A stretch of 64,000 nucleotides of DNA from Flavobacterium sp. 83 (GCF_000744835.1 NZ_JQMS01000001.1:3658001-3722000); one strand, 5' to 3'; positions 43,606 through 52,643 are shown, counted from the first letter of the stretch. The notes: generated by a model not told the origin, from the letters alone. Made by a program: numbers and translations.

Positions 43606-45300
43606 ATGACGAAAGAACCAATTGACATATTTATTTCTTCAGATTTAGAAAATTATATTTCTTCAAATTTAATTGAGGAAAACATTATTATTCGCGGAGA
43701 ACATTTAAGAAAACTCGAAGGAATAAAAACTATTAATGGATTTCTTGGAATATGTGATTCTTCAATTGAAAATCTAGGAGAATTAGTAGAAGTTAAAGGC
43801 GATTTTTGGACAAGTTTTCATTCGATTGCTTCACCATTAAAATCATTAAATAATCTAGAAAAAATTGGCGGAGATGCATTAATGAGATATTCAAACATTA
43901 ACGATTTAGGTAATTTGTCTTATGTTGGTGGAAAATTAAGTTTAAGAGATACTAAAATTAAAAATTTAGGAAAACTTAGATATGTTGGAGGAGATTTATT
44001 TTTACCAAAGCATTTAAAAGATTCAATAGATTTGAGTAATATTGAAGTTATTGGAAAAATTCAATTTTGGAATGACAAAAAAAATAGAACTGAAATAATT
44101 GAAAAAGAAAACCTAGGTTTATCAAAATCAGAACTAAATGTTCCATATTGGAAACACCAATATATATATTCGCCTGAAGAAATTACAAATGCTAATCAAG
44201 AACAAAAAAGTTTTTATTCATATTTCAAGAAAAGTTTTGAAAATGATAAATTCATAGATCTAGAGGGAAATGATAATTATTCTTTCGTCCTTTATTATGA
44301 TTTATTATCACAATATTATAATCATAGACAAATAAATAAACTTCAAAATCAGTTTTCAAAAATTGAAAAATATTATCCAAAAACTGGGAATTACATTTCG
44401 CTTTCTATTATTCAAGTGTTTGAAAAAAATGAAGATTTCGAAAGTGCTTGGGCGTTTATAAATAAACGTGAGTATCTATCGGTTAAAACAGTTTGGGAAT
44501 ATCAAAACAAATTAAAAAGGAGAACTTTAAACGGAGATATTATTTCAAAATTAGCAGGATTTAGTCATTTGACATTATTCGGACAAAATAATATTGAAGA
44601 TATAAAAACACATATAATTGAGTATTTAGAAACTTACGAAAAAGAGAATAATTCAATGTTTTTCGACATGTTTTTTGATGACAAACAGTTATTCAAACTA
44701 ACAAACTCAACTAATTATAATTCAGAATATTATTCAAAATATTATTTATCTGAAAGAGAGTATAATTATTACAAAGAAATAGATGATAATCAAGAAAAAA
44801 TCGGATTTGAAAATTCAGGATTAAAACACGTTGTTGAAAAAGCAATATTAAACCAATTTCGATTTATAATTAAAAAGGCAGAAGATATTTATAGAGAGAA
44901 AATTGGTATGCCAAAAATTGGCGAAGGTTGGATAAGCGAAACAGAATTATTTTACAAAATAACAGAACATTTTAAAGAAATATATGTTATTCATCATGGA
45001 AAACCAAAATGGTTAGGAAGACAACATATTGATATTTATTTCCCAGAACTAAATATTGCAATTGAATATCAAGGCTCACAACATTATGAACCAATCGATT
45101 TTTTTGGTGGTATTGAGGCTTTTGAAAAAACTAAAGAAAGAGATGAGAATAAACGCAAAATATGTTTAGAAAATAATTGTATATTAATTTACGTTAATGA
45201 AAAATATGAATTTGAGGTAATAAAACTAGAAATTGAACAAGCAATACATAAACAAACTACGCACAATCGAGTAGACGGCTCCGCTCTTCGAAGTTTATAA
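43606..45300 (+). CDS. Repeat protein fused to PD-(D/E)XK-type nuclease domain
   Basis: This 564-residue protein starts at the MTKEPIDIFI methionine, since an upstream TTG would lie inside the boundary palindrome. Residues about 25-150 contain degenerate leucine/glycine repeats (IENLGELVEVKGDFW, NLSYVGGKLSLRDTKI, NLGKLRYVGGDLF). The C-terminal 110 residues carry a nuclease-like core with D476 in HIDIYFP, E487 and Q489 in AIEYQGSQHY, then RDENKRKICLENN. The repeats could sense a ligand and the nuclease could act on DNA, which would suit a defence role; that is inference. The last residues (TTHNRVDGSALRSL) are encoded across the cassette boundary. Confidence 0.65.
   Translation: MTKEPIDIFISSDLENYISSNLIEENIIIRGEHLRKLEGIKTINGFLGICDSSIENLGELVEVKGDFWTSFHSIASPLKSLNNLEKIGGDALMRYSNINDLGNLSYVGGKLSLRDTKIKNLGKLRYVGGDLFLPKHLKDSIDLSNIEVIGKIQFWNDKKNRTEIIEKENLGLSKSELNVPYWKHQYIYSPEEITNANQEQKSFYSYFKKSFENDKFIDLEGNDNYSFVLYYDLLSQYYNHRQINKLQNQFSKIEKYYPKTGNYISLSIIQVFEKNEDFESAWAFINKREYLSVKTVWEYQNKLKRRTLNGDIISKLAGFSHLTLFGQNNIEDIKTHIIEYLETYEKENNSMFFDMFFDDKQLFKLTNSTNYNSEYYSKYYLSEREYNYYKEIDDNQEKIGFENSGLKHVVEKAILNQFRFIIKKAEDIYREKIGMPKIGEGWISETELFYKITEHFKEIYVIHHGKPKWLGRQHIDIYFPELNIAIEYQGSQHYEPIDFFGGIEAFEKTKERDENKRKICLENNCILIYVNEKYEFEVIKLEIEQAIHKQTTHNRVDGSALRSL
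45258..45266. repeat. Candidate cassette boundary 4 (TACGCACAA)
   Basis: TACGCACAA is the exact inverse of TTGTGCGTA at 43586-43594, so the nuclease gene is bracketed by inverted boundary sequences. Here the boundary lies inside the 3' end of the coding frame, 34 bp before its stop. Confidence 0.45.
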
Positions 45301-45341
45301 TAGTTCTTGGTTAAGCTGAACAACATGAGCAACAAAATAAT

Positions 45342-45376
45342 AAACCACAACAAAATCAAATTCTGTTGTGGTTTTC
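45342..45376. terminator. CCACAACA-family terminator, copy 2
   Basis: AAACCACAACA (45342-45352) pairs with TGTTGTGGTTT (45364-45374), followed by T-rich sequence. It lies between the convergent nuclease gene and the 45401-45706 gene. The loop AAATCAAATTC is shared with the other copies. Confidence 0.75.
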
Positions 45377-45400
45377 ATTTTATAAACTCGTATAAATGGT

Positions 45401-45706
45401 TTATGCCATAAACAAGGTCTTTTTATGATAGTTGTATAAATTTGAATTGTAAAGGGTTACTTTAGGCGCAACTTTTTCTGTAGCAGCATCAAACTTGATA
45501 CCGTTGTGTTTACGGAACAAGTAAACTTCTTTTAAACAATTAGCCAAGCTCTTATGGATGAATGTCCTAAAAGTTGGTAATTGCTTGTCCCCTACCAATA
45601 AATCAATTTGGTAATTCGAACTTGTTTTCGATATATTATTTCCGATGATTTTTATAGTAAATTTTGTCGGAATTCCGTTTTGCTGCCCTTGATACTCTAT
45701 TACCAT
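45401..45706 (-). CDS. Conserved-looking hypothetical protein
   Basis: I do not recognise this 101-residue protein. It has no signal or membrane helix, is rich in Lys, Thr and Asn, and alternates polar and hydrophobic residues (TKFTIKIIGNNISK...YQIDLLVGDKQLPTF), suggesting a small beta-rich fold. It has a standard ATG start and terminator hairpins on both sides. The 291-bp gap after its start (45707-45997) is AT-rich with one hairpin at its far end and nothing else I can name. Confidence 0.6.
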   Translation of the reverse strand: MVIEYQGQQNGIPTKFTIKIIGNNISKTSSNYQIDLLVGDKQLPTFRTFIHKSLANCLKEVYLFRKHNGIKFDAATEKVAPKVTLYNSNLYNYHKKTLFMA

Positions 45707-45940
45707 AGTATTTAAAATTAAAATGTGATTAAATAAAATAATGTCTCTACTAATATTTTGCTAAATTCTTTATTAAAGATACTAATAAAAAGAAAACTGC
45801 ACAATAACAGCCCTTAAATTATTAATTTACAACAAAACTAATTAATAAAATAGTTTCAAACCCCATATAAAACTCTAAAAATTTCATAAATTATGAGGTT
45901 ATACAGATTTATATTCCGTAACAGTAAAACAGGCCAACAA

Positions 45941-45976
45941 AAAACCACAACAAAATCTAATTCGGTTGTGGTTTTT
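45941..45976. terminator. CCACAACA-family terminator, copy 3
   Basis: AAAACCACAAC (45941-45951) pairs with GTTGTGGTTTT (45965-45975). It lies 22 bp past the end of the SDR gene and is nearly identical to the hairpin at 45342-45376. Confidence 0.75.
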
Positions 45977-45997
45977 AATTTTATAAATAAATAATTC

Positions 45998-47548
45998 CTA
46001 CCAGGGAATCGGATTATAATCTTTCAAGAACTTTCCACACCAGTGTTTTCCAGTATTAATTCCGTCAAACAACGGATCCATAACCCGGGCAGCACCATCT
46101 ACAATATCCAATGGAGGTTGAAAATCTTCTTCTTCCTGTTTTCTTTTGGCTAATTCTGCGGGATCTTCGTCAGTAACCCAACCGGTATCAACCGCATTCA
46201 TAAAAATCCCATCTTTAGCCAAAGTTCCTGAGGAAGTGTGCGTTAGCATATTCAAAGCGGCTTTGGCCATATTGGTATGCGGATGACGGTCTTCTTTGAA
46301 AAAACGATGAAACTTCCCTTCCATTGCCGACACATTAATGATATGCTTTTGCCCCGTGTTTTCTTTCTTCATCACTTCGGAAAGGCGGTTGCACAATACA
46401 AAAGGTGCCACTGAATTCACCAACTGCACTTCAATCATTTCGGTGGTTTCTATTTGTCCCAATCGCAAGCGCCAGCTGTTGGTTTTTCTTAAATCCACTT
46501 GCTGTAAATCGGCATCAAGTTCTCCTTCAGGGAAAACTTCATTTGCGACCAATGCATTATCAAAAGAATATGGAATCTGAGATAATTTGGCGGAAGCACG
46601 TAAACCAATTCCTGGTTCTGGCCCATGCCAAGTCACCGGCATATTTTGATTGGAGGAAGCTCCTGATGTCAATACTTTTAATTCATCCAAACAATTAGTA
46701 TGATCCAATAATAATTCCTGTGCTTGCTGTGGTAAAGAAGCAATTGAACGCTCCTCGTTTTCTATTAAATGGGTATAGAATCCGGCAGGACGTCTTACGG
46801 TTTGTGCTGCATTATTAATTAGAATATCCAATCGTTCATATTTTTGCTCTATGAAATTGCAAAAAATCTCCACACTCGGAATGTGTCGTAAATCCAATCC
46901 GTGAATTTTTAAACGATGTCCCCAATCCATAAAATCGGGTTCTTTAGAAAATCGCAATGCTGAATCCACCGGAAAACGAGTCGTTGCAATAACAGTCGCA
47001 CCTCCGCGCAAGAGCATCAACGTAATGTGATACCCAATTTTTAAGCGCGAACCTGTAATAACGGCAACTTGTCCCTTTACATCTGCGGTTTGAAAACGTT
47101 TCGCGTAATTAAAATCCCCACAATCCGTACACATCGTATCATAAAAGTGGTGCATTTTAGTAAACTCGGTTTTACATACATAACAATTTCTAGGAGTTTC
47201 CAGTTCTAATTGCTCTTTGTGGGCGAGATCATGCGAAGCCAATAGTTTTGGCGCCACAAAAATACTCGCTTCACGGGCGTGACGGATTCCGGTTTCCTTA
47301 CGGGCGGTTCGGTCCCTCTTTTCCATTTTACGTTTGGCCGCCACTTTCCCGTCTTTTTTTCTTCTGGAAAGTTCGTCACGATCTGGTCTGGAAAACATTC
47401 CTGCCGCTTTAATTAAAGCCGTTCGTTGTTCTTTTGGAATATCAAATATTTGGTCGGTATCGGTATTCAATTGTGCCAAAATAGCGATGCATCGGTCAAT
47501 TTCTTCCGAGCTTATGGCACTTATATTTTCTATTTGTTCAATCATCAT
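45998..47548 (-). CDS. SDR-family protein with N-terminal Cys4 zinc-ribbon-like segment
   Basis: This 516-residue protein has a helical N-terminus, a CxxC...CxxC pair (CYVCKTEF and MCTDCGDF, about residues 122-145), and then a Rossmann domain with [11 protein letters not shown] binding NAD(P). NNAAQT is the usual SDR NNAG-like turn. The position of the catalytic YxxxK reads [11 protein letters not shown], so Lys is kept but Tyr is replaced by Thr. The protein may use another residue or act without oxidoreductase chemistry. Long insertions make it larger than a classical SDR. Confidence 0.8.
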   Translation of the reverse strand: MMIEQIENISAISSEEIDRCIAILAQLNTDTDQIFDIPKEQRTALIKAAGMFSRPDRDELSRRKKDGKVAAKRKMEKRDRTARKETGIRHAREASIFVAPKLLASHDLAHKEQLELETPRNCYVCKTEFTKMHHFYDTMCTDCGDFNYAKRFQTADVKGQVAVITGSRLKIGYHITLMLLRGGATVIATTRFPVDSALRFSKEPDFMDWGHRLKIHGLDLRHIPSVEIFCNFIEQKYERLDILINNAAQTVRRPAGFYTHLIENEERSIASLPQQAQELLLDHTNCLDELKVLTSGASSNQNMPVTWHGPEPGIGLRASAKLSQIPYSFDNALVANEVFPEGELDADLQQVDLRKTNSWRLRLGQIETTEMIEVQLVNSVAPFVLCNRLSEVMKKENTGQKHIINVSAMEGKFHRFFKEDRHPHTNMAKAALNMLTHTSSGTLAKDGIFMNAVDTGWVTDEDPAELAKRKQEEEDFQPPLDIVDGAARVMDPLFDGINTGKHWCGKFLKDYNPIPW

Positions 47549-47589
47549 TGTAAAAAATGGATATTATTCTTCTGCAAATTCCAAGGGCG

Positions 47590-47623
47590 CAAAGATAGAC
47601 TTTTAAAGTCGTAAAGTTTCAAA
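47590..47623 (-). promoter_or_regulatory. Promoter of the SDR gene
   Basis: On the minus strand TTTG (47623-47620), 22 nt and TATCTTTG (47597-47590) match the Bacteroidetes promoter pattern, 41 bp before the start codon. The -33 part lies within a run of AAGTCGAAAG-type simple repeats (47601-47690) that fills the divergent gap. Confidence 0.5.
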
Positions 47624-47731
47624 GTCGAAAGTCGTAAAGTCTTTGCTTTTGATTTTGTCACTTTCTGCTTTAAGACGTTTGACTTTCGACTATTATCTTA
47701 GTATCTTCGCGCTTACTTTGCAAATGTTTCT

Positions 47732-48538
47732 ATGTTATTCCAAATAAAATCGTACTTACAATTCCTTTGGCACTCAAAAAATGAGCATGCGGTACATTCA
47801 CCATTTGTGTTTACTTTATTGACAAAATGTTTTTATGATAACAAGTCAAAACCCGAATATGTTGTTCTAAAGAATTACAGAAAATCGCTTTTAAAAAACA
47901 ACAATACGATTGAAGTAACTGATTTTGGTGCCGGTTCGAAAGTTTTCAAATCGAATACAAGAGTAATTTCCAAGATTGCAAAAACTGCTGGAATTTCTCC
48001 AAAACGAGCCGAATTATTATTTAGAATCACGAATTATTTGCAACCTGATTCAAGCCATAGTGAACAAGCAAAGCATTTTATTTTAGAAATTGGCACTTCA
48101 TTAGGATTAGCGACTTCTGCACTTTCTTTAGGCAATTTAAAATCCAAAATAACTACACTCGAAGGTTGTCCTGAAACGGCAAAAATTGCTCAAGAACAAT
48201 TTCAAAAATTCAATTTCAAGAATGTAACTAGTGAAGTTTCTGAATTCACCAGTTATTTGAGTGACTTTCGACTTTCGACTTTAAACTTTCGACTCATTTA
48301 CTTCGACGGCAATCACTCCAAAAAAGCAACATTGGACTATTTCGAGCTTTTGTTGCCAACGATTACCAATGAAACTGTTTGGATTTTCGATGACATTCAT
48401 TGGTCGGTAGAAATGGAACAAGTTTGGAAAATCATCCAAAAACATCCCAAAGTGACTGTTACTATTGATACGTTTCAATGGGGATTGGTTTTTTTTAGAA
48501 GAGAACAACCGAAAGAACATTTTGTAATTCGAATTTAG
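47732..48538 (+). CDS. Class I SAM-dependent methyltransferase
   Basis: This 268-residue protein has the SAM-binding LEIGTSLGLATSAL motif (residues about 117-130), TTLEGCPETAKIAQE as the acidic motif II, and IYFDGNHSKKATLDYFE plus WIFDDIHWSVEMEQ. These resemble small-molecule O-methyltransferases. The substrate is unknown. Residues 178-188 (DFRLSTLNFRL) are encoded by a GACTTTCGACTTT simple repeat of the same type as the intergenic run upstream. Confidence 0.85.
   Translation: MLFQIKSYLQFLWHSKNEHAVHSPFVFTLLTKCFYDNKSKPEYVVLKNYRKSLLKNNNTIEVTDFGAGSKVFKSNTRVISKIAKTAGISPKRAELLFRITNYLQPDSSHSEQAKHFILEIGTSLGLATSALSLGNLKSKITTLEGCPETAKIAQEQFQKFNFKNVTSEVSEFTSYLSDFRLSTLNFRLIYFDGNHSKKATLDYFELLLPTITNETVWIFDDIHWSVEMEQVWKIIQKHPKVTVTIDTFQWGLVFFRREQPKEHFVIRI
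48263..48294 (+). repeat. GACTTTCGACTTT repeat inside the methyltransferase gene
   Basis: Near-perfect tandem units of GACTTTC(A/G) sit in frame just before the IYFDGNH motif. The intergenic stretch at 47601-47690 is built from the same units in both orientations (AAGTCGAAAGTCG, GACTTTCGAC). Confidence 0.65.
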
Positions 48539-48564
48539 ATTTTGTACATTTAAAATATCACCAC

Positions 48565-49194
48565 ATGGACATCAAACAAATTTTTGAAAATAATCGCAAC
48601 TGGATTGCCAAACAACTTCAAGCTGACGAAAATTATTTTGAAAAACTATCAGAAGGACAATCTCCGGAATTCCTTTATATCGGTTGTTCTGATAGTCGTG
48701 TTTCTGCCGAAGAACTAATGGGTTTACAACCTGGACAGGTTTTTGTGCACCGAAACATTGCCAATATGGTTCCTAATACTGACCTGAACTCCATGTCAGT
48801 TATTAATTATGCCGTAGTACATCTAAAAGTAAATCATATTGTTGTTTGTGGACATTATGTTTGTGGCGGTGTTCATGCGGCAATGCAACAATCTGATTTG
48901 GGTATTTTAAATCCTTGGTTAAGAAACATTCGCGATGTATACCGAATTCACAGGAAAGAACTGAACTCCATAACAAATGAAGGAGAAAAGTACAAAAGAC
49001 TCGTGGAATTGAATGTACAGGAACAATGTATCAATATCATCAAAACAGCCGAAGTTCAAAAAGCAAACAGCGAACGTAATTTAAAAGTTTATGGATGGAT
49101 TTTTGACATTCATACCGGCACACTAGTTGACCTAAAAATAAACTTTGATGAAATATTAAAAGATATTACAGAAATTTATAAAATAGTGACCTAA
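48565..49194 (+). CDS. can: Beta-class carbonic anhydrase
   Basis: This 209-residue zinc enzyme interconverts CO2 and bicarbonate. Zinc ligands are C41 (YIGCSDSR), H97 and C100 (VCGHYVCGG), and D43-R45 form the usual dyad. Length and lack of a signal peptide fit the cytoplasmic Can type. It supplies bicarbonate for carboxylases, such as the biotin-dependent one in this window. It follows the methyltransferase gene by 26 bp. Confidence 0.95.
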   Translation: MDIKQIFENNRNWIAKQLQADENYFEKLSEGQSPEFLYIGCSDSRVSAEELMGLQPGQVFVHRNIANMVPNTDLNSMSVINYAVVHLKVNHIVVCGHYVCGGVHAAMQQSDLGILNPWLRNIRDVYRIHRKELNSITNEGEKYKRLVELNVQEQCINIIKTAEVQKANSERNLKVYGWIFDIHTGTLVDLKINFDEILKDITEIYKIVT

Positions 49195-49242
49195 TTGACC
49201 GTTCGCGACATTACCCATTAAATTACACCCTTTAGGATTGTA

Positions 49243-49272
49243 TAAAAAAAAAGACAGCCATTACTGACTGTC
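49243..49272 (-). terminator. Terminator of the 49298-49972 lipoprotein gene
   Basis: An 8-bp stem with one mismatch (49253-49260 with 49265-49272, GACAG core) is followed on the minus strand by nine Ts. Confidence 0.65.
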
Positions 49273-49297
49273 ATCTTTCCATTGAATTAGTAATTTC

Positions 49298-49972
49298 TTA
49301 TTCTTTTGCTCTTTTCATTTCTCCTGATTTTGCTCCCATTCTATTCAATGTATACATTGGTGCAAATTTCAATTTTAAACCAGCAATTTTTCTGTTATCT
49401 TCAGACGAAAGTCCTTCTTTTTCAACAGTATTTTTTCTACTGTCCAATGCTTCATACATTAATTTAACTTCATCCCAGTCTTCACGAGAGTATTTATCTT
49501 TATTGTCCTCCACAGCATGCACAAATTGTTGGTAAACTCTATGAATGTTAGCTGCATTTACCCAGTTAAAATTCATATCATCCCCTATTTTTCCTTCACC
49601 AAACAGAGCATTTCTTAGTTGCTGTTTTGGATTTGCAACCACTATAACTTTTTGTTCAGCTGTTTTTTCAGCTTCAACTTTAGCTTTCAAGGCTTCGTAT
49701 TTTGCATTGGCCGCATCAAGACGTTCCTGCATTTTTGCATTATCTTTCATATTTGTCAAAGCTGCTTGTGCTTCTCCATTTCTTATTTGATATGTCGCTT
49801 CAATACCTTGCCAATTTTCTTTAGCATCCTTAGCTTCTACATTACCTAATGAATCTACATACATTACATAGGTATCAACTGTTTTTTCTGCTTGTTCTGC
49901 TTTTTCATCCTTACAAGATGTAAATCCTAAAGCGATTACCGCTAATCCTAACAACAACTTTGTATTTTCCAT
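49298..49972 (-). CDS. Coiled-coil lipoprotein of unknown function
   Basis: This 224-residue protein has a lipoprotein signal (LALGFTSC-like, lipidated at C20 in GFTSCKDEK). A charged, mainly helical region rich in Lys, Glu and Ala (KMQERLDAANAKYEALKAKVE) follows. I know similar lipoproteins from Flavobacterium, but no function. It is convergent with the carbonic anhydrase gene. Confidence 0.7.
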   Translation of the reverse strand: MENTKLLLGLAVIALGFTSCKDEKAEQAEKTVDTYVMYVDSLGNVEAKDAKENWQGIEATYQIRNGEAQAALTNMKDNAKMQERLDAANAKYEALKAKVEAEKTAEQKVIVVANPKQQLRNALFGEGKIGDDMNFNWVNAANIHRVYQQFVHAVEDNKDKYSREDWDEVKLMYEALDSRKNTVEKEGLSSEDNRKIAGLKLKFAPMYTLNRMGAKSGEMKRAKE

Positions 49973-50344
49973 AATTACTTGATTTTATTAAATATTACAC
50001 ATACAAATGTAATCAGCACTGCAACATTTTTAATAAAAAACCAAAAATTATGAAATAAATCAAATTAATTGTGAAATAAAAAATAAAATAATGTGAATTA
50101 TACAAATTATGACTAAAATAATATAAAACCTCAAAAAGTAATTATGCGTATTAAAATAGTATTTGAAGTAAAAAACACAATTCTTCAAATTCTACAAATC
50201 ACTTTACTCTTTTAAATTGATTCTAAAAATGTAACAATTTTAAAAAAACAACTACTTATTAATAATTCAAAAGTCTTTTGTACTTTTAAAATCTAATCTA
50301 ATAGTTCCCTAAGCGATGCTCAAGGGTGAAAATCTAAAATACCA
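49973..50344. other. 372-bp AT-rich intergenic region
   Basis: This divergent gap should hold two promoters. Near the ABC gene, TACTTTTA at about 50280 is one base off the -7 consensus, with TTTG just upstream, so it is not a clean match. CCCT...AGGG (50307-50326) could form a small hairpin in the leader of the ABC gene. I see no gene or repeat. Confidence 0.4.
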
Positions 50345-51031
50345 ATGGCAAACCCGTTAATAAAAATAACCAATATCAAACGAGACTTTATACTCGGAAA
50401 CGAAATCGTTTATGTACTAAAAGGCATTGATTTACAAATAAATAAAGGGGAATATGTTGCATTAATGGGACCATCCGGATCTGGAAAATCAACTCTAATG
50501 AATTTACTAGGTTGTTTGGACACGCCTACTTCAGGGAGTTATATTCTTAACGGAAAAGATGTCAGCCAGATGAAAGATGATGAATTAGCTGAAATTCGTA
50601 ATAAAGAAATTGGTTTCGTTTTCCAGACTTTCAACCTTTTGCCCAGAACAACCGCCTTAGATAATGTAGCCTTACCTATGATTTATGCAGGATTTTCTAA
50701 ATCCGAGAGAAATGCCCGAGCTACCGAAGTATTAGAACAGGTAAATCTTGCTGACAGAATGGATCATCAACCCAACCAACTTTCAGGTGGACAACGGCAA
50801 CGTGTGGCAATTGCCCGTGCATTGGTCAACAAACCGTCCATTATCCTTGCTGATGAGCCTACAGGAAATCTAGACAGTAAAACATCCGTTGAGATAATGA
50901 AGCTTTTTGGCGACATTCATGCCAATGGAAATACAGTGATTTTAGTAACTCACGAAGAGGAAATTGCTGCTTACGCCAATAGAATTATCCGTTTAAGAGA
51001 TGGCCTTATAGAAAGCGACACTACAAAATAG
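50345..51031 (+). CDS. ABC transporter ATP-binding protein (MacB/LolD-like)
   Basis: This 228-residue ATPase has Walker [10 protein letters not shown], the Q-loop VFQTFNLLP, signature [15 protein letters not shown], Walker [12 protein letters not shown] and the H-loop VTHEEE. The sequence groups with the MacB/LolD branch, which drives mechanotransmission-type permeases in export or lipoprotein release. No permease gene lies next to it, which is unusual; a partner elsewhere is likely. Confidence 0.92.
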   Translation: MANPLIKITNIKRDFILGNEIVYVLKGIDLQINKGEYVALMGPSGSGKSTLMNLLGCLDTPTSGSYILNGKDVSQMKDDELAEIRNKEIGFVFQTFNLLPRTTALDNVALPMIYAGFSKSERNARATEVLEQVNLADRMDHQPNQLSGGQRQRVAIARALVNKPSIILADEPTGNLDSKTSVEIMKLFGDIHANGNTVILVTHEEEIAAYANRIIRLRDGLIESDTTK

Positions 51032-51040
51032 TTTTTTTTA

Positions 51041-51132
51041 GAAGCTATTCCGGCTATTCGCTTGTATCTCTTTATGTGATTCTTTCTTCGTCTGAATAAC
51101 ATAAAAGAGGATACCGCTGCTATCCGGGCTAG
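51041..51132 (+). ncRNA. Hairpin repeat element, type I, copy 3
   Basis: It begins GAAGCTATTCCGGCTATTCG and ends GGATACCGCTGCTATCCGGG, then CTAG. The ends pair (AGC/GCT, CCGG/CCGG), and an inner stem joins TATCTCTTTATG with CATAAAAGAGGATA. It lies between the ABC ATPase stop and the ATP-grasp gene, 52 bp before the latter. Confidence 0.6.
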
Positions 51133-51184
51133 GAAATCCCACTAAAAATGCTATATAAAATTCCAAATAACATCTGCAACCAAA

Positions 51185-52042
51185 ATGAAAATTGCTTTAC
51201 TGACCTGCGAAAAACTTCCTGATTTAACTCCCGAAGATCAAAAATTAATTCCTGAATTAGCCAAGCATAATATAGAAGCCAAAGCTGTGATTTGGAGTGA
51301 CAAAACCATCAACTGGAGCGATTTCGACTATTTAATTTTTCGCAATACATGGGATTATTTCGAAAAAGAAACCGAATTTACTATTTGGCTCGACCAAATA
51401 GAAAAATCAGGAATTAAAACGCTTAACCCTATTGGAGTAATCAAACAAAATATACATAAGTTTTATCTAAGAGAAATGGAAAAACGGGAGATAAAAATCC
51501 TCCCAACTGTTTTCATAGACAAAACGAGCAATCTTGATCTCGCAATGCTAATTCCAACTAAATGGAAAAAAGCAGTTATAAAACCAGCATTTTCCGCGGG
51601 TTCTTATCTAACTGAAGTTTTTGAAAGATCAGACATTCCTAGAATAAACAAACAATACAAAACTATCGCTTCGGAGAAAGAATTGCTTTTGCAGGAATTC
51701 ATGCCTCAAATTCAAACATTGGGCGAAACCTCTTTTATCTTTTTCAATAAAAAATTCTCCCATTGTGTCAATAAAAAACCTGTAGACGGGGATTTTAGAG
51801 TACAATCTCAATTTGGAGGAAAATACAATTTGGTTCAACCAAGTCAGGAGCTTATTGAAAAAGCACAAAAAATAACGGAGACATTCCCAGAGAATTTATT
51901 GTATGCAAGAGTGGACGGAATAGTAATTGACAATGATTTGTACTTAATGGAGATGGAATGCATAGAACCCGATTTGTATTTCAATCTTAGTCCTGATTCA
52001 CTGGAACGATTTGTAGCTGCAATAGTGGAATTAATACCTTAA
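51185..52042 (+). CDS. ATP-grasp domain protein
   Basis: This 285-residue protein has an N-terminal pre-ATP-grasp region (DFDYLIFRNTWDYFEK) and an ATP-grasp core. The core has KAVIKPAFSAGSY as the nucleotide lysine segment, LLLQEFMPQIQTLGETSFIFF, and the metal-site end YLMEMECIEPDLYF. It resembles the RimK/glutathione-synthetase-like group, which ligates amino acids or amines to carboxylates. The substrate is unknown. It may be co-transcribed with the adenosyltransferase gene 31 bp downstream. Confidence 0.82.
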   Translation: MKIALLTCEKLPDLTPEDQKLIPELAKHNIEAKAVIWSDKTINWSDFDYLIFRNTWDYFEKETEFTIWLDQIEKSGIKTLNPIGVIKQNIHKFYLREMEKREIKILPTVFIDKTSNLDLAMLIPTKWKKAVIKPAFSAGSYLTEVFERSDIPRINKQYKTIASEKELLLQEFMPQIQTLGETSFIFFNKKFSHCVNKKPVDGDFRVQSQFGGKYNLVQPSQELIEKAQKITETFPENLLYARVDGIVIDNDLYLMEMECIEPDLYFNLSPDSLERFVAAIVELIP

Positions 52043-52073
52043 ATTTGTTCTTTTAAAATCAAATAAACGGTAG

Positions 52074-52643
52074 ATGAAAGTATATACAAAGACTGGAGAT
52101 AAAGGAACAACAGCACTTTTTGGCGGAACCAGAGTCCCGAAAGACCATGCCCGTATAGAAAGTTATGGCACTATTGACGAATTGAATTCCTATATAGGAT
52201 TAATTCGGGATCAGGAAATGAATAGCCATTATAAAGAAATCCTTATTGAAATTCAAGATCGATTATTCACTGTTGGAGCAATTCTTGCTACGCCTCCGGA
52301 AAAAGAGGTGATGAAAAACGGAGAGTTGCGTTTAAAAAAATTAGGTATTATCGAATCCGATATTGAATTATTGGAAAATGAAATTGATGCTATGGAAGAA
52401 GCATTGCCACCCATGACTCATTTTGTACTTCCTGGGGGACACACAACTGTGTCATATTGTCATATAGCGCGTTGCGTTTGTCGCAGAGCAGAGCGTTTAG
52501 CAGTCCATTTAAGCCATAATGAACCCGTTGCTGAGATCGCAATCAAGTACCTAAACCGACTTTCTGACTACCTCTTTGTGTTGGCACGAAAGTTGTCTCA
52601 TGATTTGAACGCTGCGGAGGTCAAATGGATTCCAAGGAAGTAG
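52074..52643 (+). CDS. Cob(I)yrinic acid a,c-diamide adenosyltransferase, PduO type
   Basis: This 189-residue enzyme attaches the adenosyl group of ATP to cob(I)alamin to form coenzyme B12. The N-terminal TKTGDKGTTALFGGTRVPK binds ATP, and RCVCRRAERLAVHL is the family signature. Adenosylcobalamin would serve methylmalonyl-CoA mutase, which links with the propionyl-CoA carboxylase encoded in this window; that link is inference. Confidence 0.93.
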   Translation: MKVYTKTGDKGTTALFGGTRVPKDHARIESYGTIDELNSYIGLIRDQEMNSHYKEILIEIQDRLFTVGAILATPPEKEVMKNGELRLKKLGIIESDIELLENEIDAMEEALPPMTHFVLPGGHTTVSYCHIARCVCRRAERLAVHLSHNEPVAEIAIKYLNRLSDYLFVLARKLSHDLNAAEVKWIPRK

